Shown here: positions 1 to 6,266 of the stretch, piece after piece
How positions within the stretch are numbered: the stretch's first letter is position 1
Layout: every line of letters starts with the position of its first letter
Source: Chromatiaceae bacterium
GTDB lineage: Bacteria > Pseudomonadota > Gammaproteobacteria > Chromatiales > Chromatiaceae
Direction of reading: 5' to 3'
Assembly: GCA_016880695.1 (NCBI GenBank)
Contig: JAEHCY010000612.1
Location: 1 to 15,570, forward strand
Length of the DNA stretch: 15,570 nt
Program-made: the position numbers and the translations under genes
Notes under the pieces: model-generated
The model's database searches: none
Seen by the model: only the letters and a program-made list of their open reading frames with translations
Told to the model about the DNA's origin: nothing

Positions 1-87
1 CAGACCCCGCCTCGCGACGACGCCCTTGCCCTTCTCCTTGCCTTCGGCTCTGCGAAAACCTGGCCATAGGACTTGCACCTATGAAGT

Positions 88-170
88 AACGCGCCATGCC
101 CGGCGCACACGTGGAGTTTAGGCGCCTGCGCGGCTTTTCGCGCAGGTCGCCTCGAACGCCGGGTTATGTT
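88..170. repeat. attC-like imperfect inverted repeat
   Basis: An 83-base region folds into a long two-part hairpin. The inner stem pairs 121-132 with 139-151, twelve base pairs with one bulged T at 147 and a GCTTTT loop. The outer stem pairs CCCGGCG (99-105) with CGCCGGG (157-163) and then CAT (95-97) with ATG (166-168). On the minus strand its left half reads ACATAAC, 5 bases, GTTCGAG, which matches the RYYYAAC-N5-GTTCAAG half of integron attC sites with one mismatch in the first box. The other half (GTTACTT after GGCGC) is a poor match, so the site would be degenerate. It lies 173 bp downstream of the haloperoxidase-like gene, where the attC of a leftward cassette would sit. Alternatives are a REP-type hairpin or a transcription terminator. 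The hairpin is seen directly; the attC identity is inferred. Confidence 0.4.
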
Positions 171-342
171 GCTCTCTATCGAAGGCTGAACTCAGCAATG
201 ATTGCTGGCCTGCTAGCGAGAAGACGCTCCAAGTGGCTCTCTGGCCACATTTCGATCCGTAAGGCGCTATCGGATTGGTTGTGCTTCTCGCGCCGTTTGA
301 GCCCAAATTTGACGCCGACAACAGTATCTACGCGGGCTCCGT
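171..342. other. Spacer downstream of the haloperoxidase-like gene
   Basis: I see no convincing gene, terminator or repeat here. Short open frames on both strands lack ribosome binding sites and recognisable protein sequence. Confidence 0.4.
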
Positions 343-1563
343 TTAACCGAGAGGCTTGAAGTAATTCTGCACGATGTACTCACCGGTCTTACGCCCCATC
401 TCGGCACCAACCTCGTTCGACGTCGGGTAGTGAATGCCACCGTAGATGCGCGCATTCATGACCTCGGCTACATAGTCGGAGAGCCGACTAAAGCTGCGCG
501 TCACCCCAGGCGCGGTCGGGCTGGTCATCTTCACTGTGGGGATCGCGTCGCTAAAAATGGCACTCAGCACAGTCGCTGCCGACGCTTGGACGATGCAGTG
601 AGCGCACGGGTACTCGGGATGCATAGGTGTGGGAATGATCGGCTGCCAGGCAGGGTCGCGCTCGGTCGCGTCGTTCCCATCCATATCGCCATTGCGGATC
701 GCCGTTATCGGGCGCCAGAAGTTGTACGTGTATTTCGCATCGAATATGGCGATGTAGGCATCAGCCGTTGCCATTGCGACCAGCGCGAGAACGCGCGCGT
801 TCTCAATGACTCCGAGGTTCTTTGCTGCCAAGATCTGGCGGACGACAGGATTGTAAGTGCCTACCCCGGTGAACTCCCAGAATCGCGCGATGTCGGTCTG
901 CTCGGCCGAGCGCCCTGACCCGGTCTTGGCACCCATCCGCTTCACCTCGTTGTAGTCCTCTGCCCACCGCGCGCTGTTAAGCGCGTAAGGGGCGGCAGGC
1001 CGGAACTGATTACCCGATTTGAGCGCGAAGGGCTTCACCGCGCCCCAGCTGGAACCGACCGGAAGGGCAGTGGGAACATAAGTCCCTGCGGTGGTGTAGG
1101 GACGGTAAGTGTCCGGCGCGTTTGCGCCGTCCGCACTGCGATCCGCCAGGATTGCCGCAGCCACCTGTTCGCCCAGTTGCACGCCCTGCGTTTTGGCATT
1201 CGTATCGGTCACGGCAGAAAGCTCAGTTGTCAGAGCGGCGTCAATGTCCTTCGCCTTGTCCGGGTATAGGCGCACCAGCAAGTAATGCGCCGCCGCGGCG
1301 GCAGCCGCTTCTCGCGACGCAGTATCGGGTACCTGGAGTTGCACGCGATAAGGTGTGTAGCGTCGTTCAATCGAATTGAGTGCATCGAACATGGCGACTT
1401 GGACCATCGCGATGTTTCTTACATGAAAGGGACCAAAGCCTCCTGCGGCAACGGAGGTGCTGACAGCTCTTTCGTTCCAGTCCGTGACGACGTCGGCCGT
1501 TGCCGGACGAGCCAATCCCACTACCAATGATGCGACCAAAATCACTCGTGTTACGTTCTTCAT
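343..1563 (-). CDS. Exported PAP2 / vanadium-dependent haloperoxidase-like protein
   Basis: A 406-residue protein with a Sec signal peptide (residues 1-23, cleavage after Ala-Thr-Ala), so it should be periplasmic or secreted. It carries the vanadium haloperoxidase/PAP2 acid phosphatase signature in order: K-x6-R-P (K277 to RP 284-285), P-C-A-H (319-322) in place of the usual P-S-G-H, and R-x5-H (R372, H378), where the usual final Asp is replaced by Ser382. The fold binds vanadate or phosphate; members oxidise halides with peroxide or hydrolyse phosphate esters. With two altered active-site positions the chemistry here is uncertain. The ATG at 1563 is chosen because AAGGAGGAG lies 3 bases upstream and the signal peptide begins there. 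The gene is intact, although the integrase and intron remnants beside it are decayed. It points away from the integrase remnant, as a cassette gene would. Confidence 0.85.
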   Translation of the reverse strand: MKNVTRVILVASLVVGLARPATADVVTDWNERAVSTSVAAGGFGPFHVRNIAMVQVAMFDALNSIERRYTPYRVQLQVPDTASREAAAAAAAHYLLVRLYPDKAKDIDAALTTELSAVTDTNAKTQGVQLGEQVAAAILADRSADGANAPDTYRPYTTAGTYVPTALPVGSSWGAVKPFALKSGNQFRPAAPYALNSARWAEDYNEVKRMGAKTGSGRSAEQTDIARFWEFTGVGTYNPVVRQILAAKNLGVIENARVLALVAMATADAYIAIFDAKYTYNFWRPITAIRNGDMDGNDATERDPAWQPIIPTPMHPEYPCAHCIVQASAATVLSAIFSDAIPTVKMTSPTAPGVTRSFSRLSDYVAEVMNARIYGGIHYPTSNEVGAEMGRKTGEYIVQNYFKPLG

Positions 1564-1566
1564 GTT

Positions 1567-1575
1567 CTCCTCCTT
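1567..1575 (-). promoter_or_regulatory. Strong ribosome binding site of the haloperoxidase-like gene
   Basis: On the minus strand AAGGAGGAG lies 3 bases before the ATG at 1563. A core near-perfect match to the 16S rRNA tail decides the start against a longer frame extending into the upstream repeat. Confidence 0.75.
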
Positions 1576-1579
1576 CGTT

Positions 1580-1620
1580 ATATTATTAAGAGTAAACCTC
1601 ATGCTCAACGAACAGTTCAA
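1580..1620 (-). promoter_or_regulatory. Possible promoter formed in the attC half-site
   Basis: Two minus-strand sigma70-like arrangements are visible. One is TTGAAC (1620-1615), 18 bases, TTTACT. The other is TTGAGC (1608-1603), 17 bases, TAATAT (1585-1580). The first leaves the whole ribosome binding site in the transcript; the second would start within it. In both, the -35 element is part of the recombination half-site. This is prediction only. Confidence 0.3.
1603..1620. other. Half of an integron recombination site (attC/attI type)
   Basis: Plus strand reads GCTCAAC, GAACA, GTTCAA(T). This is a perfect RYYYAAC core box, a 5-base spacer, and a GTTCAA-type inner box, the layout of one half of an attC site. 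Read on the minus strand it ends in GTTGAGC, a perfect GTTRRRY core, 39 bases upstream of the haloperoxidase-like start codon, as at the beginning of a gene cassette. The other half of the site is missing: at 1620 the sequence becomes the 3' end of a group II intron. The boxes are seen directly; assignment to an integron is inferred from them and from the integrase remnant nearby. Confidence 0.5.
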
Positions 1621-1693
1621 TCGGGATAGGAAGGAACCTCACGGCCCCTCCCTCCCACACCACCGTGCGAACGGGTCACGTACACGGCGGTTC
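1620..1693 (-). ncRNA. Group II intron 3' end, domains V and VI (truncated intron)
   Basis: Minus strand from 1693 gives a domain V-like hairpin: GAACCGCCGTG pairs with CACGGTGGT around a short distal arm, covering about 1693-1659. Domain VI follows (about 1656-1620), a stem of about 14 pairs capped by GTGA, interrupted by one unpaired A in CCTATCCC. That A lies 8 nt from the end CCCGAT, the spacing of the lariat branch point from the 3' splice site. Domains I-IV and the reverse transcriptase/maturase gene are absent, so the intron is a dead stub. It ends exactly at the attC-like half-site, which fits the known preference of some class C introns for attC. Class assignment was not attempted from this short piece. 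Confidence 0.8.
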
Positions 1694-1723
1694 GATGATA
1701 GGGCAAATGCAGTTCCCAGAAAC

Positions 1724-2101
1724 TCATCGTTTCCGAACCGCCGCCCTGCCTTGAAACATAGCACAGCCTGTTGAGATTGCTACCGTCGGGGCGTTTTTAT
1801 TTTTTATCGCATCCCACCCGCCGGTTGCTATCACCCTCGCCAGGAGATACCAGGAAGAACCCACCAGCACAAACAGAGTAATCGCGAGTAGGCCAGATAG
1901 TCGGTCGGGAGGGAGAGAAAAACCCACCCGCCCTAAAGTGGAGTAGACAGAATAGGCCAATAGTGTGCTATACAGAATCTGTCTATCGTTGTTAGCCGAC
2001 GTTCTGTGTAGCCTGTCGGCAATTCTGTGTAGCACATTGCCCGCGCGCCATTGGGCCACGGTCGTCAGCCTATCCAAGCAGGAACCTACCCCGCGCGTCA
2101 A
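1724..2101 (-). CDS. Doubtful small open frame with one hydrophobic segment
   Basis: A 125-codon open frame starting at a TTG, with no good ribosome binding site. Its middle contains one plausible membrane segment (LLAITLFVLVGSSWYLLARV). The first third overlaps an array of short inverted repeats, so the true start, if any, would be further in. I recognise no family. It sits between the intron stub and the integrase remnant, where an attI site or decayed cassettes could lie. More likely non-coding than coding. Confidence 0.15.
   Translation of the reverse strand: MTRGVGSCLDRLTTVAQWRAGNVLHRIADRLHRTSANNDRQILYSTLLAYSVYSTLGRVGFSLPPDRLSGLLAITLFVLVGSSWYLLARVIATGGWDAIKNKNAPTVAISTGCAMFQGRAAVRKR
1941..2036. 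repeat. Cluster of short inverted and direct repeats upstream of the integrase remnant
   Basis: TGTGCTATACAGAAT (1964-1978) is the inverted repeat of ATTCTGTGTAGCACA (2022-2036), matching at 14 of 15 positions. TTCTGTGTAGC occurs again directly at 2002-2012. A further related TAGACAGAATA lies at 1944-1954, and a GTTAGCC box at 1990-1996 resembles a recombinase core site. The position immediately upstream of the recombinase pseudogene suggests recombinase binding sites or attI, or a regulator site. Function is inferred only. Confidence 0.45.
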
Positions 2102-2116
2102 TCAGTGTCAAGTGCT

Positions 2117-2538
2117 ATGTCAGGCCTCGCCGAAGCCGCGGCATCCAGCGATTTTTAGACAACTATCTGGTATTGCTGCGCCTATTGCTGCGCCGTCACG
2201 GGATCGATCCACGCGCGGAGCGCTGGTAGGTGCGACACACGGAGTTGTATATCGAGTCGGTGCAGGGGCGCCGACTGACCGAGCATCGTACAGAGGACGT
2301 GGCGGGTTATCTTGCCGAGCTTGGCAGGCTAGGCAGAATGGAAGACTGGCATTTCCGCCAGGCGGTCGATGCTATACGGAAGCTCTTCGAGCTGCTCGGC
2401 CACCGGGACCTGGCCACTACCCCGATCTACACCCGCTTACTGCGGCGCGGTGGTTTGGCCGTTCAGAGCCCCATGGATCGCCTCGGCGGCGGACGTTCCC
2501 TACTGCCCCGATTGGGACCGACGGTACCCCCGCGCTGA
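2117..2538 (+). pseudogene. intI: Degenerate integron-integrase-like tyrosine recombinase
   Basis: The fragment joins the two ends of a tyrosine recombinase. The N-terminal part resembles the SAM-like core-binding domain (FLDNYLVLLRLLLRRHGI and [12 protein letters not shown]). The C-terminal part, [20 protein letters not shown] and then [12 protein letters not shown], matches the LLGH...TT.IYTH.LNRGG..SPLD tail typical of integron integrases, with the box II His and catalytic Tyr. The whole centre, including the first catalytic Arg, is deleted at about 2388. Other damage: TAG at 2227-2229 where W-Tyr-V is expected, and a probable one-base loss in the T run near 2151-2156 that separates the ATG at 2117 from the rest. 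It cannot make an active recombinase. The family assignment rests on motif memory, not a search. Confidence 0.7.
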
Positions 2539-2938
2539 CGCGCCGCCCGGAGCCGAATCTTCGCTTGCCTCCCCCGCTCCTCCCATCGCCACTCCCCCAA
2601 CCTCCAGCCCGCGCGCCGCTGCCCCTCACCCCTTGGGGCACAACCCGCTCTGGTAACAACCCAACCTCCGCGGCACCGGGAAGCGGCCCATCGCAACAAC
2701 CCTCCGAAACCGAGCATTCGACCGGACTTGAGGTTGGCGCTGGAAAGCGGATGGTGCGTTTCACCGCATCCGCCTCCCTCTGGTACCCTTGCCGCCACGG
2801 ACCCGAGGCCGCCCCCCGGGACCGGCCAACCTGCCCGCAGGGCCCGGTATCGGACGGCGGACCCCTTGGAGCCCGCGATCTCCCCTTCCACGCGAAGGGG
2901 CACACACATCCAGCCCAGACAACAGCGAGAACCGCACA
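2539..2938. other. GC-rich spacer upstream of the MscS-type gene
   Basis: Four hundred bases, rich in CCCC/GCGC runs. Frames are open on both strands because of the base composition, but they show no recognisable protein sequence or ribosome binding sites. It probably contains the promoter of the downstream channel gene; I could not single out a convincing one. Confidence 0.4.
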
Positions 2939-5365
2939 ATGTCACAGCGATGGGCGCCCGGAGTAGAAACGCTGCTTGCCATCTGTCTCGCCGGATCGCC
3001 ACTGGTCCCGGCCTACGCTTGGGCTCAGACCACGGCGGTTCCGCCTGTCGCCTCTGAGACCAAGGGCGACGCCAAGCCCGCAACCGAGAAACCCTCCATT
3101 GGGCTCGAGTCGGCGACAGCGCTCCAGGCGCATCTGGCGGAGGCCGAGGCCGAGCTGGCGAACCTGGCCAGGGCGGAATCTCCGCCCGGTATCAGTGAGC
3201 AGGAGATTGCCCAACGGCACGCGGCGCTGACGGAGCTGGTCACCGTCTACCGGGTGCTGCTCACCCGCCTGCAGGATCTCGCCGATCTCAAGGCCTCCCG
3301 CGATTCCCTCGCAAAGGAGCACCTTAGTCTTCGCCACCTGCCGGAAGCAGAGTCCTACTCCTTTCTCGCCGTCGATCAATTACGCGAGACCGAGCGCTCT
3401 ATCCAGGACGCTATCGACACCCTGGATGCCGGCAGCGCCATGATGCAACGGGAATACGACAACAACACCGCGCTACTGAACCGGCTCGATGCGCTCCTGC
3501 GCCAGGCGGCCGAGCGCCTGGAGACCAACCCTGCCCCGGAGGCAGTACCGGCTTTGGTCTGGCGCCGAGACCTCGCGGAGCTGAACAGCCGCGCTCAGGG
3601 TCTGCTGGTGACGAGTCTCGCGTTGGAGCAGCGTCTCACGGAAGACAAAAAGGCCATCAACCGCGAGCGCTTAAAGCAGGTTCAAACCGAGCTCGCGCGC
3701 ACCACCGGCAAGGTCGTCTACTCGGCGGAGGGGCTGCGGCAGGTTAAGGACAATCTGGAACGCGAGCGCCAGGGGCTCAGCGAGGAGCTCCGCCGCACCA
3801 CAGGCGCCACCGAGGCGGCGCGGGCGGAGCTGATGCAGGCCGAGGAAGCCCTGAAAACCGCCAAGGGGGCGAACGACACTGCCGCACCAGTGGTCGATCT
3901 CATCGCGTTGCAGCGGGCGGTGGAGCTCAGCCGCGCCAAAGCGGAGAGCCACGCCCAGCGCACGCGGCTATTGTCGATGCACCTACAGCGTCTCAACCGT
4001 GAGGCCATGACTTGGGAGAAGCGCTGGGCGCTCGGCAAGAACCCCGATACCACCCTACTCGGAAAAGCCGCCACCGAGGTGAAGACGGAGCGTGATGAGC
4101 TGGCGCTGTTGGGAGAATTCGTCGACCAGCGCTATGCCCAGTACCGCGACCTGCTGATCGAGCGCGAGGGTCTAGCCAAGCGGGCAGGCTCCACCGATGA
4201 GGCCGAGCACGAATCCGCGATGGCCGAGCTCTTTCGGCAGCGCATGTCGCTGTTCGGGGAATTTCAACAACAGATTGCAACCTACCGCCACCTGGTGGAT
4301 CGCTGGGCCCAGGATGTGGAGGCCGCCCGCGGCGGAATGCCGGTGGTTGATCGTCTGGAGGCGCGGCTGCTGGGCCTGCGGAAGCTCGCCCTCGGCCTCT
4401 GGGACTATGAATTCTTCACCCTGGAGGACCAGATCGAGGTCGATGGCCGCACCGTTACCGGCAAGCGAGGGGTAACCGTGGGCAAGTTCGTCAACGCCCT
4501 CCTCATCCTCGCCCTGGGCTATTGGCTGAGCCGGTGGGCATCGCGGGGGGCCGAGCGGTTGGTGGTCAAGCGACTTGGGATACACGAGAGTCATGCCCGG
4601 ATCGCCCGACGCTGGATCGACGCGGTGGGCCTCGTGATCCTCGCCCTGATCGCCCTCACCTGGGTGAAGATTCCCTTGGCAGCATTCGCCTTCCTCGGCG
4701 GCGCCGTGGCCATCGGGGTGGGCTTCGGCATGCAGACCCTGTTCAAGAACCTGATCAGCAGTCTGATGATCCTGATCGAGCGCCCCTTCCATCTCGGTGA
4801 TCTGGTCGAGGTGGGCACAATCCGTGGACGGGTGACCGACATCGGGGTGCGCGCCTCGGTGGTGCGCGACACCCAGGGCATCGAGACGCTGATCCCTAAC
4901 AGCAGCTTTCTGGAGCAGAACGTTACCAACTGGACCTACAACAACATGCGGGTGCGCTTCAGCGTGCAGGTGGGCGTGGCCTACGACGCCGACCTGAGGC
5001 GCGTCCGGGAGTTGCTCCAACAGGTGGGTGGTCGCCACGGGCTAGTGATCGCGGAGCCGCCGCCGTTCGTCCTGCTGGATGATTTTGCTCCCGATGCGCT
5101 GCTGGTCAGTCTCAATTTCTGGCTGGAGCTGCGGCCCGAGACCGACCGCTTGGTGGTGCAGAGCGACCTGCGCTTCATGATCGTGCAAACCTTCGCCGAC
5201 GCCGGCATCGCCATTGCGTTCCCGCAGCGCGATGTCCATCTCGACACCTCCCGCCCCCTCGAGATCCAGATGATTGCGCCGTCGGGCCGTTCAGGGCCTG
5301 CCAGCGGTAGCGAGAGCGCCCAGCAGGCTCAACCACCCGGTCGCGCATCAGATGAGCCCCAATAA
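2939..5365 (+). CDS. Large MscS-family mechanosensitive channel (MscK/YbdG-like with long periplasmic domain)
   Basis: An 808-residue inner-membrane channel that should open under membrane tension and release solutes during osmotic downshock. The ATG at 2939 is chosen because it begins a signal peptide (residues 1 to about 29, ending AYAWAQ); the frame is open further upstream but the added sequence is low-complexity. Residues about 30-500 are a charged, Glu/Arg/Ala-rich region with coiled-coil character. Three membrane segments follow (about 513-535, 562-578, 580-602). The last runs into the Gly/Ala-rich pore helix (GGAVAIGVGFGMQTLFKN) and the MscS beta domain (HLGDLVEVGTIRGRVTDIG, then TLIPNSSFLEQNVTNWT). 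The core has three helices rather than the eleven of E. coli MscK. The ribosome binding site is weak. The 3' end overlaps the convergent exporter gene by 18 bp, so no terminator fits between them. Confidence 0.9.
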   Translation: MSQRWAPGVETLLAICLAGSPLVPAYAWAQTTAVPPVASETKGDAKPATEKPSIGLESATALQAHLAEAEAELANLARAESPPGISEQEIAQRHAALTELVTVYRVLLTRLQDLADLKASRDSLAKEHLSLRHLPEAESYSFLAVDQLRETERSIQDAIDTLDAGSAMMQREYDNNTALLNRLDALLRQAAERLETNPAPEAVPALVWRRDLAELNSRAQGLLVTSLALEQRLTEDKKAINRERLKQVQTELARTTGKVVYSAEGLRQVKDNLERERQGLSEELRRTTGATEAARAELMQAEEALKTAKGANDTAAPVVDLIALQRAVELSRAKAESHAQRTRLLSMHLQRLNREAMTWEKRWALGKNPDTTLLGKAATEVKTERDELALLGEFVDQRYAQYRDLLIEREGLAKRAGSTDEAEHESAMAELFRQRMSLFGEFQQQIATYRHLVDRWAQDVEAARGGMPVVDRLEARLLGLRKLALGLWDYEFFTLEDQIEVDGRTVTGKRGVTVGKFVNALLILALGYWLSRWASRGAERLVVKRLGIHESHARIARRWIDAVGLVILALIALTWVKIPLAAFAFLGGAVAIGVGFGMQTLFKNLISSLMILIERPFHLGDLVEVGTIRGRVTDIGVRASVVRDTQGIETLIPNSSFLEQNVTNWTYNNMRVRFSVQVGVAYDADLRRVRELLQQVGGRHGLVIAEPPPFVLLDDFAPDALLVSLNFWLELRPETDRLVVQSDLRFMIVQTFADAGIAIAFPQRDVHLDTSRPLEIQMIAPSGRSGPASGSESAQQAQPPGRASDEPQ

Positions 5366-5965
5366 CGCCAAACCCTCATGGAAGAAAGAAACGGCCAACA
5401 GGCACAGCATCAGACCCACGAAACGCATCAGGTAAAGATACAGAGCACCACTCAGGAAGGTCTTTGACCTCCCAACCAAGATGGCTAATAGGATCTTCGA
5501 GCCCACCAACAAGCCATAGAAGCCCAAGAGAAACAGCAGAGGTGCAACCGGACCCGCAGCCATGGCCTTGGTCAGCGTTGGCCCGCCCACAGCCGCCCAA
5601 AAGAGATAGGGGTGCGGGCTTAACGCATTGACCAGAATGCCTTTTTTCAGGGATTGGGGCTTGCGCACCGTATCCCCGATCTCAACCCCTCGAAAGCGCA
5701 CACCCTTGTAGCCCAGGAACAAGACAAAGCATCCACCCGTCAGCGACACAATTCCAAGGATGCCACGATACTTGGCCAATTCGGATAGCACCAGGACCGT
5801 AAGCGCAATGATGGGCAGGTCGGTGATCAGCGGCGCAAGCGCCACCTTCACGCCCGAGCGAACATCGTTCTGCAGGGTCTCGGAAATGACCAGCATCAGC
5901 AAAGGCCCGGGGGCGAGGCCCGCGGAAAGACCCAGCAGGATGCCAATGGTCAGGGCGTCTGTCAT
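5348..5965 (-). CDS. LysE/RhtB-family amino acid exporter
   Basis: A 205-residue, very hydrophobic protein with about six membrane segments. Its start (GILLGLSAGLAPGPLLMLVI) carries the G-x-x-x-G-x-x-P-GP signature of LysE/RhtB translocators, and length and layout match the family. Members export basic amino acids, homoserine, threonine or related compounds by proton exchange; the substrate cannot be read from sequence. A conserved-looking NALSPHPYLFWAAVG stretch lies mid-protein. The start codon is ATG at 5965, with no clear ribosome binding site. It is divergent from rhlE and convergent with the MscS-type gene, overlapping it by 18 bp. Confidence 0.85.
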   Translation of the reverse strand: MTDALTIGILLGLSAGLAPGPLLMLVISETLQNDVRSGVKVALAPLITDLPIIALTVLVLSELAKYRGILGIVSLTGGCFVLFLGYKGVRFRGVEIGDTVRKPQSLKKGILVNALSPHPYLFWAAVGGPTLTKAMAAGPVAPLLFLLGFYGLLVGSKILLAILVGRSKTFLSGALYLYLMRFVGLMLCLLAVSFFHEGLALLGLI

Positions 5966-6113
5966 GGCGGCGGGGGATGGGTGCTTAGCGTCGGCTCAAT
6001 GCTTGCGTTTCTCCCGGGCGGCTCGGCGGGCTTCGGTTCCCGTCAGCGCTGGGCCGGGGCCTGGGCGCGCTCTCCAGGGAATCAGGGCACTAAGGTACCA
6101 GGCGCGACAGCGT

Positions 6114-6142
6114 TTTCCATCCCCAGCATTTCCTGGTATTCT
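6114..6142 (+). promoter_or_regulatory. Candidate sigma70 promoter for rhlE
   Basis: TTTCCA (6114-6119), 17 bases, TATTCT (6137-6142), about 125 bases before the rhlE start. Four of six bases match in each box with ideal spacing. It lies in the 301-base divergent spacer (5966-6266), which otherwise shows no gene. Confidence 0.35.
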
Positions 6143-6251
6143 GATAAGCCATGGGCGTGGCCAAAACGGTCTGCGACCCTGTTTCAAATAACCGGCAAAC
6201 CATTTGCCACCCAATCATCGGGCTGAGAGTGTGACTTGGCTCAATGCAGTC

Positions 6252-6257
6252 AAGGAG
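6252..6257 (+). promoter_or_regulatory. Ribosome binding site that fixes the GTG start of rhlE
   Basis: AAGGAG is followed by 9 bases and the GTG at 6267. Translation from there begins (M)NFEQFGLD, the usual start of RhlE proteins. The upstream TTG at 6204 has no such site. Confidence 0.75.
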
Positions 6258-6266
6258 CACTTCGCA

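Noticed and set aside
2..121. Plus-strand frame open from the window edge to TAG at 119
   Set aside because: Thirty-nine codons of low-complexity Arg/Pro/Thr sequence. It could be a gene end but has no recognisable family and runs into the hairpin.
2417..3083. Long minus-strand frames opposite the spacer and start of the MscS-type gene
   Set aside because: Open only because of high GC content. Arg/Gly-rich, with no ribosome binding site and no recognisable domain.
4172..5038. Minus-strand open frame of 288 codons opposite the MscS core
   Set aside because: A shadow of the conserved channel domain; His/Pro-rich and unlike any protein I know.
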